Shown: positions 9,808-18,039 of the stretch, piece after piece
How positions within the stretch are numbered: the stretch's first letter is position 1
Layout: each line of letters starts with the position of its first letter
Origin: Breoghania sp.
GTDB taxonomy: Bacteria; Pseudomonadota; Alphaproteobacteria; Rhizobiales; Stappiaceae
Length of the DNA: 47,922 bases
Assembly (NCBI RefSeq): GCF_030066895.1
Contig: NZ_JASJAV010000028.1
Coordinates: 1-47,922 of the forward strand
Direction of reading: 5' to 3'
Notes under the pieces: model-generated
Told to the model about the DNA's origin: nothing
What the model saw: the letters and a program-made list of their open reading frames with translations, nothing else
The model's database searches: none
Position numbers and translations under genes: made by a program

Positions 9808-10464
9808 CTACGCGTGAAGCCCGTCCGCCAGCTTCCGGATCGCCTTCGCCGCCAGCTTGAGATTGCCGTCCCATGTCGCGGGCGAGGAGCCGCGCGGGGC
9901 GAGGTCGTGGCTGCCGTCTTCCAGAAACAGCACCTCGATCGCCTCCGGCAGCCCGTATCCCAGCACCTCCTCGCGATTGCCGAAGGCGTCGCGCTCTCCT
10001 TGCGCGATCAGGCAGGGCAGGGGGAGAGCTTGCAACGGCTCAAGCCGGAGCGCGTCGGTCTTTCCCGGCGCATGGAAGGGATAGCCGAGGCACACAACGC
10101 CCGCCACATGGGCATCGAGCGCCGGATCGGCCGTGATCATTGCCGCCACGCGCTCGCCCACCGACTTGCCGCCGATCAGCAGCGGTCCTTGTGCCTCGCC
10201 CGAGATTTCGGAAATCACTGTTAGATAGACGTCGATCAGCTTGTCCGCGCGCGGTGGCGGGCGCTTCTTGCCGGTTCTGCGGCGCTCGGCCATGTAGGGG
10301 AACTCGAAGCGGACAACAGCAATGCCCTCGGCTGCGGCAAAGGCCGCGATCTTCTCCATGAACGGAGAATCCATCGCTGCGCCCGCGACATGCGCCAGAA
10401 GAAGGGTCGCGACCGGCGCGCTGTCGGGTCGTGTCCAGAGAAAATCGGTCATCTTGATATCCAT
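9808..10464 (-). CDS. Alpha/beta hydrolase (KANL3/Tex30-like family)
   Basis: A 218-residue single-domain hydrolase. The oxyanion region is LLLAHVAGAAMDSPFM (residues 20-36), the nucleophile elbow is GGKSVGERVAAM (about 95-107, Ser as nucleophile), the likely catalytic Asp is near GERDAF (about 160) and the His is in GSHDLAP (about 187). Relatives usually have HGAGA and GGKSMGGR, so the Val and Glu here are unusual and could be base errors. No signal peptide is present, so it is probably a cytoplasmic serine hydrolase of unknown substrate. Transcribed convergently to the efflux operon. The frame is intact. Confidence 0.82.
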   Translation of the reverse strand: MDIKMTDFLWTRPDSAPVATLLLAHVAGAAMDSPFMEKIAAFAAAEGIAVVRFEFPYMAERRRTGKKRPPPRADKLIDVYLTVISEISGEAQGPLLIGGKSVGERVAAMITADPALDAHVAGVVCLGYPFHAPGKTDALRLEPLQALPLPCLIAQGERDAFGNREEVLGYGLPEAIEVLFLEDGSHDLAPRGSSPATWDGNLKLAAKAIRKLADGLHA

Positions 10465-10581
10465 GCGCGGGGAATCGCGCGCTCGTGACTTGCATCTGGC
10501 CCGCTCAAGCGGCCATCGTCAACGCCGCGACGCGCGCCTGTTGAGCCCTTCGAGCCCCATGAGCCTGGGAGATCCCGAACC

Positions 10582-11391
10582 TTGAGCGAACTGACGATCC
10601 GGCTTGCCATCTTCGCCGCCATGGCACTTTTCGAGGTTCTGGCCCCGTGCCGCCCCTTGCGTTACGGCCGCGGCCGCCGCTGGGTGACCAATCTGGCCAT
10701 CGTCGTCATCGATTCCGCCGTCATGCGCATCGTCTTCCCGCTCGCCGCCGTGAGGGCTGCCCTGTGGGCGGAAACGCGCGGGCTTGGCCTGTTTCACGCG
10801 CTCGGCATTCCGACTTTTCTCGCCGGTATCATTTCCTTCGTGGTGCTGGATTTCGCTGTCTGGCTGGAACATCTCGTTTCCCACAAGGTGCCCGGTCCTG
10901 TGCCCATCCACCGCATGCATCACGCCGATCCCGATATCGACCTGACCACGGCGCTGCGCTTTCACCCGCTGGAAATCCTCATATCGATGGGCTGGAAGGC
11001 CGGCCTCGTTGTGGCGCTTGGAGCACCCGCCACCGCGGTTCTGATTTTCGAGGCGGTGCTGACGATGTTCAATCATTCGAACGTGCGCCTGCCCGCCCGC
11101 CTCGATGCCGTGTTGCGCCCGTTTATCGTCACGCCCGACATGCACCGCGTCCATCACTCCGTCATCCGGCGCGAGACGGATTCCAACTACGGCTTCAACC
11201 TGTCGATCTGGGATCGGCTCTTCCGCACTTATGTCGCGGAGCCGGAGCACGGCCACGAGGGCATGACCATCGGACTGGCATCCTTCCAGAATGCGGCGCC
11301 GACCGGCATTCTCTGGTCGCTTCTGCTGCCGTTTCGCCCGCAAACGCGAGACGGCGAGGAAGAGCCCCCGGCGCGGCTCAATAGAAGCTGA
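10582..11391 (+). CDS. Sterol desaturase / fatty acid hydroxylase family membrane protein
   Basis: A 269-residue integral membrane di-iron protein. Four hydrophobic stretches carry the family histidine clusters: HLVSH near residue 95, HRMHH near 111, HHS near 193 and HPLE near 131. The order fits the HX(3)H, HX(2)HH, HX(2)HH pattern of C-4 sterol desaturases and bacterial fatty acid hydroxylases, which act on lipids at the inner membrane using oxygen. The start is TTG with a GGGAG about 10 bases upstream. The 3' end overlaps the convergent solute-binding-protein gene by 14 bp. The substrate cannot be told from sequence. The frame is intact. Confidence 0.87.
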   Translation: MSELTIRLAIFAAMALFEVLAPCRPLRYGRGRRWVTNLAIVVIDSAVMRIVFPLAAVRAALWAETRGLGLFHALGIPTFLAGIISFVVLDFAVWLEHLVSHKVPGPVPIHRMHHADPDIDLTTALRFHPLEILISMGWKAGLVVALGAPATAVLIFEAVLTMFNHSNVRLPARLDAVLRPFIVTPDMHRVHHSVIRRETDSNYGFNLSIWDRLFRTYVAEPEHGHEGMTIGLASFQNAAPTGILWSLLLPFRPQTRDGEEEPPARLNRS

Positions 11392-12235
11392 TCGGGAAGT
11401 AGCGCAGGTACAGCTCGCCGAAGCGGCCGTCTTCGTTGACCTGTTGCAGAGCGTAATTGATGGCCGTGCGCAGGCCTTCGTTCTTGGCACGCAGAGCAAT
11501 CGAAAGGCCGTGGTCGAAATATCCCGGTTCCAGCCACGGGCCCGGCGCAAAGACGCAGCAATCGACAGAACTCGTGCCCTGCAGCCAGTAGCTCAGCGCC
11601 AGTCCGTCGCCGAAATGGGCGTCGACCTCGCCGCGCCGCAGCGCATCGCGGGCCTTCTGCTGATCGTAATAGGTGGCGATCCGGCTTTCGGGAAAGAACT
11701 TTTGCAGGAAGTCGGCATGGGCGGTGTGGTTGGCGACCGATATCCACTTGCCCGCCATGTCCTCCGGCAAAAGCGGCGTATCGCTCGCGTCCGCCTTGCG
11801 CACGACGAAATGCGCCGGGAGCTTCAGATAGGGGGCGGAAAAGATGATGGTCGGCTTGTCCGCGGTTTGCGTTTCGTTCGCAAGCGTTTTGCTCGCGTCC
11901 GGGTCCAGCTCCAGCCTCGCGATCACCGCATCGCCTTCGCCGCTTGCGAGTGCGGGCAGAAGCTCCTTGAACGGTTTCACCCGAAGCGTGCAGATCACCC
12001 GCGCCAGATCGACATTGAACCCCGTCAGCCGACCGGCCGGATCGCGAAAGGCAAAGGGCGGAAAGTCATCGCTTGCAAGAAAACGAATGGTGCACGCCGT
12101 CTCCGTCGGCTTGTCAAGTCGTACGCGTGAATCCCAGAAATTCGGGATGATCGGTCCCGTGTCCGCCGCAAGGGTACCCTCGACAAATATTGTCGAGAGT
12201 GCTAATAATTTTAATATCACACGTACAAGTCTCAT
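11378..12235 (-). CDS. Periplasmic solute-binding protein, family 3 type
   Basis: A 285-residue protein with a signal peptide (hydrophobic to about residue 22, cleavage expected after LAA, no lipobox cysteine). The mature part matches polar amino-acid binding proteins: a first lobe with IRFLASDDFPPFAFRDPAG and LTGFNVDLARVIC (about 49-82), a hinge, and a second lobe with GKWISVANHTAHADFLQKFF and DALRRGEVDAHFGDG. No permease or ATPase gene is adjacent, so it may be an orphan receptor or serve a distant ABC transporter. Cysteines occur as CTIRF, VICTL and SVDCCVF, more than usual for the family. The frame is intact. Confidence 0.85.
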   Translation of the reverse strand: MRLVRVILKLLALSTIFVEGTLAADTGPIIPNFWDSRVRLDKPTETACTIRFLASDDFPPFAFRDPAGRLTGFNVDLARVICTLRVKPFKELLPALASGEGDAVIARLELDPDASKTLANETQTADKPTIIFSAPYLKLPAHFVVRKADASDTPLLPEDMAGKWISVANHTAHADFLQKFFPESRIATYYDQQKARDALRRGEVDAHFGDGLALSYWLQGTSSVDCCVFAPGPWLEPGYFDHGLSIALRAKNEGLRTAINYALQQVNEDGRFGELYLRYFPISFY

Positions 12236-12387
12236 TTAAAGCGAAACTCATTCATTGCGCCGTGGTGATCTTCGGTAAAGCGCATTGGTAACGAGAAAAG
12301 TCCCCATTTTTGAAGTCAGGTACATGATCTTTCCATATAGATGATCTGCAAGGCTCGACCCATTGCGAAGTCGCCGCAAGGGCTGGT

Positions 12388-14467
12388 TTGTACCGACGTC
12401 GCCGAACCACCGTCCGCATTCGTGAGCAGACCTTAGTTTATTGCAAGGGCGGGGGGAAGCCGTTGAGTGGCTTGTCGGATGGGGCCGACGATCACGCGTC
12501 GTCTTTTACGGGCTTTCAGGATGCCGGGCAGGCCGCTTTTCAGCACGCGCCGCCCGTAATGGCCGTATCCGGTTTCGAGCTTTCGCTTGCCCCGTCGCCC
12601 GACCGTCTCCCCGAACTGAACCTTCCCGAAGATATCCGCTTTCTGGCCGACGATGCGGCCTCCGCCTCCGGCGTGCCCCGCGCCCTGTTGGACGAGGCGG
12701 CCCGCTGGTCGCTGATGACGGGCGGACAGGCCGCCGAATTCCTGATTGCCCGCAGCATCGTTTCCGCCGATGACTACTACCGGCGCTTTGCCGCCTCGCT
12801 CGGCGTTCCCTTTCTCGCCTTCGAGGCCTTACGTCCGGATCCCCGCTTGGCGCCTTCGCTTGTTCGCGCCGAACCCGCCAAGCTCGCCGTTCTGGCACTG
12901 GAAACGGAGGGTGCCGCTCTTTCGCTCGCCATGGCGACGCGTCCGGCTAGCGTGGCGGAGGTGATCGCGCGGGTTCGTCGCAACCCGCACGTGGCAGCCC
13001 GCCTGTTCATCACGACACCGAACAACATCGTACGGGCTGCGGCCATTCACTCGGCCGTCCACGGTCTCGCCGTCGCTCGGCCGGAACGCTCCGCTGCCCA
13101 TATCCGCCTGTTTGCCAATGCGGCCGCCACCGCACGCGCCGTCGTCTTTTCGCTGGCCGCCGCTTCAGCCGCGTTCTTCGCGCCCGGCCCGTTGATGGCA
13201 CTTGCGGGGCTTCTCTTCGTCATCGGAGGGATCGCTCGCTTTTCCGCCGGGCTCTACAACGGCGTGGAGCACCCCCTTCGCCGGAGCCGCACGCCCGATG
13301 CGCAGGACTGGCTGGTCTACACCGTGCTCATACCGCTTTATCGCGAGGCCGCCGTCGCGCCGGATTTGATCGCCGCAATGCAGCGGCTTGAATATCCGCG
13401 CGAGCTTCTCGACATCAAGCTGGTGGTGGAGGAGGAGGACCACGAGATCCGCACCGCTCTGGCGACCGCCCTGCCGGGCCCGCCCTTCGAGGCGCTGGTC
13501 GTGCCGCCCAAGGGCCCGCGCACCAAGCACTTTCCTACGCCATGCGGTTTGCGCGCGGCGATCTCGTCACCGTTTTCGATGCCGAAGACCGGCCCGATCC
13601 CAACCAGCTGCTCAAATGCGCAAGGCTCTTCGCCTCCGCGCCGGCGCCCGTGGGCTGCGTACAGGCGCGACTGGCGGTCGATCATGCGGAGGAAACCTTC
13701 TTCACTCGCCAGTTTGCGCCGGAATACGCCACGCTCTTCGACATTCTGCTGCCTTGGATGGCGGGGCGCGAACTGCTTCTGCCGCTGGGCGGTACGTCGA
13801 ACCATTTCCGTCGCCGTGTGCTTGAGGATTGCGGCGGCTGGTACCCGTACAACGTGACGGAGGACATCGATATCGGCATCCACCTGATGCGCGACGGCTG
13901 GCGCATCTTCACGGTTGAATCGATCACATGGGAGGAGGCTCCGCTGACCTTCTTCGCCTGGCTCAATCAGCGGGTGCGCTGGCACAAGGGCTGGCTTCAG
14001 ACCTGGCTCGTTCACATGAGAAGCCCGCGCCAGCTCTGACGGGATCTGGGGCTGGTCAATTTCGCGGTCACGGTGCTGCTCTTTCTGGGCACCGTGCTCG
14101 CGCTCTTTGCCCATCCGGCGTTTCTTGTTTCCGTGGTGCTTTATGCGGTGAACGACACGCTGCTGCCGCGCCTGCAGGGGGTTGTCGATTTCACGGCTCA
14201 TGGGAGCCGGGGACGGCCTGTCTCATCGGGGGCTATGGCGCCTCGGCCTTTGCCATGGTCCGTGCGGCGCGGTTCCCCCGCCTGTCGATCCGGCTCAGTG
14301 ATTGGCTGGGCCTTCCCGTGTACTGGCTGATGATGAGCGTTGCCTTCGCCGTCGCGGTCGTCGAACTCGTCTGGCGGCCCTACCATTGGCGCAAGACGCA
14401 GCATGGCGTGGCCAAGGCGCGCAAAAGCGAAGGGAAATGGTCAAGATGGATGAGATGGAGCGGGTGA
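12388..14467 (+). pseudogene. Membrane glycosyltransferase family 2 with N-terminal GspE-like domain, frame broken
   Basis: An inner-membrane processive-type GT2 enzyme. Residues about 75-210 resemble the GspE/MshE N-terminal domain (LIARSIVSADDYYRRFAASL and onward). A hydrophobic hairpin follows (about 240-280), then the GT2 core with VLIPLYREAAV, the nucleotide-sugar Asp motif VFDAEDRPDP, acceptor motif TEDIDIG and QRVRWHKGW, ending in membrane helices and PYHWRKTQHGVAK. Breaks: a frameshift near 13530, TGA at 14037-14039 (CGA expected) and a frameshift near 14205. The true start is uncertain; the first 40 residues look non-native and GTG 12424 or TTG 12463 are alternatives. The polymer made is unknown. 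Confidence 0.83.
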
Positions 14468-14529
14468 AGGGAATCGAACCCTCTTCGTAAGCTTGGGAAG
14501 CTTCTGCTCTACCATTGAGCTACACCCGC
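14456..14529 (-). tRNA. tRNA-Gly (anticodon CCC)
   Basis: The reverse strand folds as a complete cloverleaf of 74 nt. The acceptor GCGGGTG pairs with CACCCGC, the D-arm is GCTC/GAGC with AATGGTA, the anticodon loop is TTCCCAA (CCC at 14495-14497), the T-arm is GAGGG-TTCGATT-CCCTT, and CCA is encoded. The outer pair of the anticodon stem is a G-A mismatch. It reads the glycine codon GGG. The 3' end overlaps the last 12 bases of the convergent glycosyltransferase frame. Confidence 0.95.
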
Positions 14530-14850
14530 GAAAGGCACCGTCTCTTTTCCGTATCCGGGCCCGTTCTGTCAAGCGCAATAGCATTGGAACGGCGTGTCTT
14601 GCGCCGCGCTTTCAACAGTCCGGGGGCGGGGAGGGGCGCGGCTCTGCCGCAGCTTGTCGCGCTGGATTCCGGACAAGTGAGGCGTAAGCCGAACGCTGAT
14701 CTGGAATCCAGCGCAACAGTCTGCGCCGCAGGCGCCCCGCTTCCCTTCTCTTTCCCCACTGTCCGCCCCTTGGCAGGGGCCGTACTGCCACCTACATCGC
14801 ATCGACAATCGCGGCCGACGGGGGCTGCCTTTTGAAACCGAGGTGGAAGG
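14530..14850. other. Intergenic region with one inverted repeat
   Basis: Between tRNA-Gly and the sodium channel gene. It has a perfect 12-bp inverted repeat (14659-14670 with 14703-14714, GCGCTGGATTCC / GGAATCCAGCGC) around a 32-bp loop, similar in style to the other intergenic palindromes. No gene seen. Promoters of the tRNA and of the channel gene are expected here but not distinct. Confidence 0.6.
14659..14714. repeat. Inverted repeat, 12-bp arms
   Basis: Arms GCGCTGGATTCC and its exact reverse complement flank 32 bp. It shares the CTGGAT core with the larger dispersed elements but is otherwise distinct. Confidence 0.65.
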
Positions 14851-15747
14851 ATGCGCGCAAGGCTGCAGGGGCTCGTTCAGTCGAAGCCGTGGGAATGGGC
14901 GATCATCTCGATCATCTCGATCATCGTCCTCAATGCCGTAACGCTCGGTCTGGAAACGAGCCCGACCGTCACCGCGGCCCTTGGCGGCATGCTTGGCGTT
15001 ATCGATCAGATCGTCATCGCGATCTTCGTCAGATCGCGCTGCGCATCTACGTCTTCCGCCTGTCCTTCTTCAAAAGACCGTGGAGCCTGTTCTACTTCTT
15101 CGTCGTCGCTGTCGCGCTGGTGCCCGCAACCGGTGCGCTGTCGGTGTTGCGCGTGCTGCGGCTTGTCTCCGCCGTCCCCTCGCTGCAGCGGGTCATCGGC
15201 GGGTTGATCGCAGCGCTTCCCGGTCTCGGCTCCATCGTGCTGCTGATGAGCCTGGCCTTCTACATCTTTTCCGTCATGGCGACGAACCTCTACGGCGAAA
15301 CCTTCCCCGAATGGTTCGGCTCGCTGGGGGCGTCCGCCTACATGCTCTTCCAGATCATGACGCTGGAAAGCTGGTCGATGGGCATCGTGCGCCCCGTGAT
15401 GGAGGCGCATCCCTGGGCGTGACTGTTCTTCCTGCCGTTCATCCTGTCCACTGCCTTCACCGTGCTCAACTTGTTCATCGGTATTATCGTCTCTGCCATG
15501 CAGGAGGAACACGACCAGATCGCGGAGGCCGACCGCCAGGCGATCCATTCGGAAACCGGCATCGTGCTGCAGGAGGTGCATCGTGCTGCAGGAGGTGAAG
15601 GAACTACGTCGCGAACTGGCGGAACTGCGCAAGACGGTGGGCCGTGCGGCCGGGGGCGTGAGCCGCCTATTGCCCGCGCGCCTTGCCCAGCGTATCGGCC
15701 ACCACCGCGCCGTGTTCGCCCATCGGTTTAGGGGCGCCGGTCGTTGA
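14851..15747 (+). pseudogene. Bacterial voltage-gated sodium channel homologue (NavBac), frame broken
   Basis: Single-domain six-helix cation channel. S1 ([20 protein letters not shown]), S2/S3, an S4-like voltage sensor with spaced arginines ([18 protein letters not shown]), S5, the pore helix and selectivity filter TLESWS (near 15360), and S6 (LFFLPFILSTAFTVLNLFIGIIV) are all present, followed by a Glu-rich C-terminal coiled coil (KELRRELAELRK). TLESWS is the filter of sodium-selective NavBac channels. Breaks: a frameshift near 15030, TGA at 15420-15422 where TGG is expected, and a 19-nt tandem duplication at 15560-15597. With these undone the frame runs to 15747, overlapping yihY by 81 bp; the true stop may be earlier. 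Confidence 0.87.
15560..15597 (+). repeat. 19-nt exact tandem duplication in the channel gene
   Basis: The segment at 15560-15578 (CATCGTGCTGCAGGAGGTG) is repeated exactly at 15579-15597. The extra 19 nt shifts the reading frame; deleting one copy restores the C-terminal coiled coil. Confidence 0.93.
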
Positions 15748-16677
15748 ATCGCGTGCGGTCTGGTGCTCCAGCTCCGCGTTGAGCTCCGCGCCCACGATCA
15801 CGATGACGACCGAGATCCAGATCCATACCATCAGGCCGATCACCGCGCCCAGCGTGCCGTAGGTGGCGTTGTAGTCGGCGAAATTCTCGATGTAGTGGGA
15901 AAAGGCGAAGGAGGCGGCGAGCCATAGCGGCGTGGCGAGCGTCCCACCCCATGTCAGCCAGCGCCATTTCGCCCGGCTTCTGTCCGGGCCATGGCGATAG
16001 ATCAGCGTGATGGCGAAACCGATCACCGCCAACAGCAGCGGCCAGCGGGCAAACGCGATTGTGCGCCCCGCCATATCCCCCAGATCGACGAAGGCCAGCA
16101 CCGTCGGAATGACGCCGAGGGCGAAGATCAGCAGGAACCCGGTGAAGATCGCCCCGAGCGTGAAGCCCAGCAAAATCAGCGTGAGCCGCACGAAACTGCG
16201 TCTCTCGCGCTCGCCATAGGCGATGTTCATGGCCTCAAACAGCGCCTTGATGGCGGAATTCACGCTCCACAACGACACCTTGAGACCGCCGTAAAAGGCG
16301 AGGTTGAGCATGTTGCGCGTCTGCCCGGCGAACGCCTCGAGCTGGGCGTGAACGAGATCGATTGCGGCCGCAGGCGCAATGCCCTCCAGCGCTTCTACAT
16401 GGTCGGCGATGGAAGCGGGGTCCGCGATCAGCCCGTAAAGTGCGACGAAGGCCGCAAGTCCTGGAAACAGTGCCAGCAGGAAATAGTAGGTCACGCCTGC
16501 CGCCACCAGCATGACACGGTCGACGACGATCTGATGCGCAACCCGCCAGATCACGTCGAAAAGCCCGCGCAACGGGATCTGGGACGGCCATGCCGCGCTC
16601 CGTCCCCGGCCGCGTTCGCGCGCACGGGCGGCGTCGGTCCGGTCTACGGTTTTCGGATCAAGGCCCGTCTGCGTCAC
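15667..16677 (-). CDS. YihY/BrkB-family inner membrane protein
   Basis: A 336-residue protein with about six membrane helices (VMLVAAGVTYYFLLALFPGL at about 55, LALFPGLAAFVALYGLIADP, LNLAFYGGLKVSLWSVNSAI, LILLGFTLGAIFTGFLLIFA and others). ALFPGLAAFVALYG and the TYGTLGAVIGLMVWIW region are typical of the YihY/virulence factor BrkB family (once mis-called RNase BN). The function is unsettled; a transport or envelope role is usual in annotations. An Arg-rich N-terminus and a polar C-tail are cytoplasmic candidates. The frame is intact. The 3' end meets the sodium channel gene tail to tail. Confidence 0.9.
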   Translation of the reverse strand: MTQTGLDPKTVDRTDAARARERGRGRSAAWPSQIPLRGLFDVIWRVAHQIVVDRVMLVAAGVTYYFLLALFPGLAAFVALYGLIADPASIADHVEALEGIAPAAAIDLVHAQLEAFAGQTRNMLNLAFYGGLKVSLWSVNSAIKALFEAMNIAYGERERRSFVRLTLILLGFTLGAIFTGFLLIFALGVIPTVLAFVDLGDMAGRTIAFARWPLLLAVIGFAITLIYRHGPDRSRAKWRWLTWGGTLATPLWLAASFAFSHYIENFADYNATYGTLGAVIGLMVWIWISVVIVIVGAELNAELEHQTARDSTTGAPKPMGEHGAVVADTLGKARGQ

Positions 16678-16719
16678 GTCGTTTCCTGTTTGCAGGGTTT
16701 TCGCCGTGGCGGAATGTCG

Positions 16720-17829
16720 TTACTCTACCGGGTGGAAATGCTTGGAAAGCTTCAGCGCCTGGCCCTGATAGTTGGAGCCGCTGCCTTCGCCGTAAAGCGC
16801 TTTCGGCCGCTCCGCCATGCGCTCGTAAATGAGTCGCCCGACGGTCTGGCCGTGATCGAGAATGGAGGGCACGTTGTGCGAGCGAACTTCCAGGACCGCG
16901 CGCGAGCCCGCCCCGCCGATTTCCGAATGACCGAAACCGGGATCGAAGAAGCCCGCGTAATGGACGCGGAATTCGCCCACCAGCGGATCGAAAGGCACCA
17001 TCTCGGCGGCAAAATCGGGCGGCACGTGCACCGCCTCGCATGAGACAAGAATGTAGAACTCGTTGGGATCGAGAATGAGTTCGGCCGCCCCGCGCCGATG
17101 GATCGGCTCCCAGAAATCGAGCGGATCATGCGCGGCCTTCACATCCATGTCGATGACGCCGGTGTGCCGCTTGGCGCGGTAGCCGACCAGATGATCCTCG
17201 CCCGATCCTTCCAGATCGATAGAAAGCTGCAAGCCGTTGCCGATGCGCGCATGACCGCCGGAGATCAGCTCTGCCGTCTCGTCGATGCCCTCAAGCTCGG
17301 CGTCCGAAACCGTCGGATGCCCGCGCCGGAAGCGGATCTGCGACAGCCGTGAACCGGTGCGCACCAGAACGGGGAAGGTCTTGGGGCTGATTTCGGCAAA
17401 CAACCCGCCCTTGTAGCCCGCCGGGATCGTGTCGAATTCGCAGCCCTCCTCCGAGATCACGCGGGTGAAGACGTCGAGCCGTCCAGTGGAGCTTTTCGGA
17501 TTGGTGGTCGCCGCAACGTCGCCCGGCAGGTCGAGTTCTTCCAGAAGCGGCACGATATAGACGCAACCCGTCTCCAGCACCGCGCCGCCGATCAGGTCGA
17601 ACTCGTGCAGTTTCAGCCGGTCGAGCTTGCTCGCCACCGATTTGCCCGGCCCCGGCAGGAAGGAGGCTCGCACCCGCCAGGCGACCTTGCCGAGCCTGAG
17701 ATCGAGGCTTGCGGGCTGAACCTGGTCCTTGTCGAGGGCGCGGTCGGCAGTGATGGCGCCTGACGCGAAAAGCTCCTCGATCATGTGCGCCGGAAGAATA
17801 CCGGCTGCTGCGTCTTTCGCTGCGTTTGT
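16720..17829 (-). CDS. dcd: 2'-deoxycytidine 5'-triphosphate deaminase, two-domain type
   Basis: A 369-residue enzyme converting dCTP to dUTP, feeding thymidylate synthesis. It is about twice the length of E. coli Dcd, as in many alphaproteobacteria, where two dUTPase-fold halves are fused. The first half has VQPASLDLRLG, ATTNPKSSTGRLDVFTRVI and GYKGGLFAEISPKTFPVLVR. The second repeats the pattern with DPNEFYILVSCEAV, FDPGFGHSE and GQTVGRLIYERM. I chose ATG 17829 (MTNAAKDAAAG) because the 25 upstream residues from 17904 look non-conserved; 17904 remains possible. The frame is intact. It is divergent from the riboswitch-metZ gene, a common grouping in this order. Confidence 0.92.
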   Translation of the reverse strand, partial: TNAAKDAAAGILPAHMIEELFASGAITADRALDKDQVQPASLDLRLGKVAWRVRASFLPGPGKSVASKLDRLKLHEFDLIGGAVLETGCVYIVPLLEELDLPGDVAATTNPKSSTGRLDVFTRVISEEGCEFDTIPAGYKGGLFAEISPKTFPVLVRTGSRLSQIRFRRGHPTVSDAELEGIDETAELISGGHARIGNGLQLSIDLEGSGEDHLVGYRAKRHTGVIDMDVKAAHDPLDFWEPIHRRGAAELILDPNEFYILVSCEAVHVPPDFAAEMVPFDPLVGEFRVHYAGFFDPGFGHSEIGGAGSRAVLEVRSHNVPSILDHGQTVGRLIYERMAERPKALYGEGSGSNYQGQALKLSKHFHPVE

Positions 17830-17923
17830 CATCTCGATGCTCGCCTTGATCCCCTTGTCCGGTCCTCCCTTAATCGATCCCCGCATTGACGCCAAGCCGC
17901 TCATGCCGTAACCAGGGATTGCA

Positions 17924-17976
17924 TCCTCGTGGTGATTTGAGCCGGTCGGCTTGTAGCCACGTTAAACAAGTCGCTA
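17924..17976 (+). promoter_or_regulatory. SAM-II riboswitch (metA-type aptamer) upstream of metZ
   Basis: The segment contains the hallmark SAM-II order: TCGTGGTGATTTG, GCCGGTCGGCTTG, GCCACGTTAAACAAG and TCGCTAAAAAG. The first strand (CGTGG) pairs with CCACG to form the stem, and the 3' tail makes the pseudoknot with the loop. SAM-II elements are confined mainly to alphaproteobacteria and repress methionine and SAM biosynthesis genes when S-adenosylmethionine is high. It lies about 64 nt before metZ and is followed by a terminator. Confidence 0.93.
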
Positions 17977-17997
17977 AAAAGACCGAGTGCTTCAGAT

Positions 17998-18023
17998 CCC
18001 GGCTGCTTGCGACCGGGTTTTTT
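17998..18023 (+). terminator. Intrinsic terminator of the SAM-II expression platform
   Basis: A CCCGG/CCGGG stem (17998-18002 with 18013-18017) is followed directly by six T residues. It sits between the aptamer and metZ, so SAM binding can stop transcription before the gene. Confidence 0.8.
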
Positions 18024-18039
18024 GTATCTGGAACATGGA

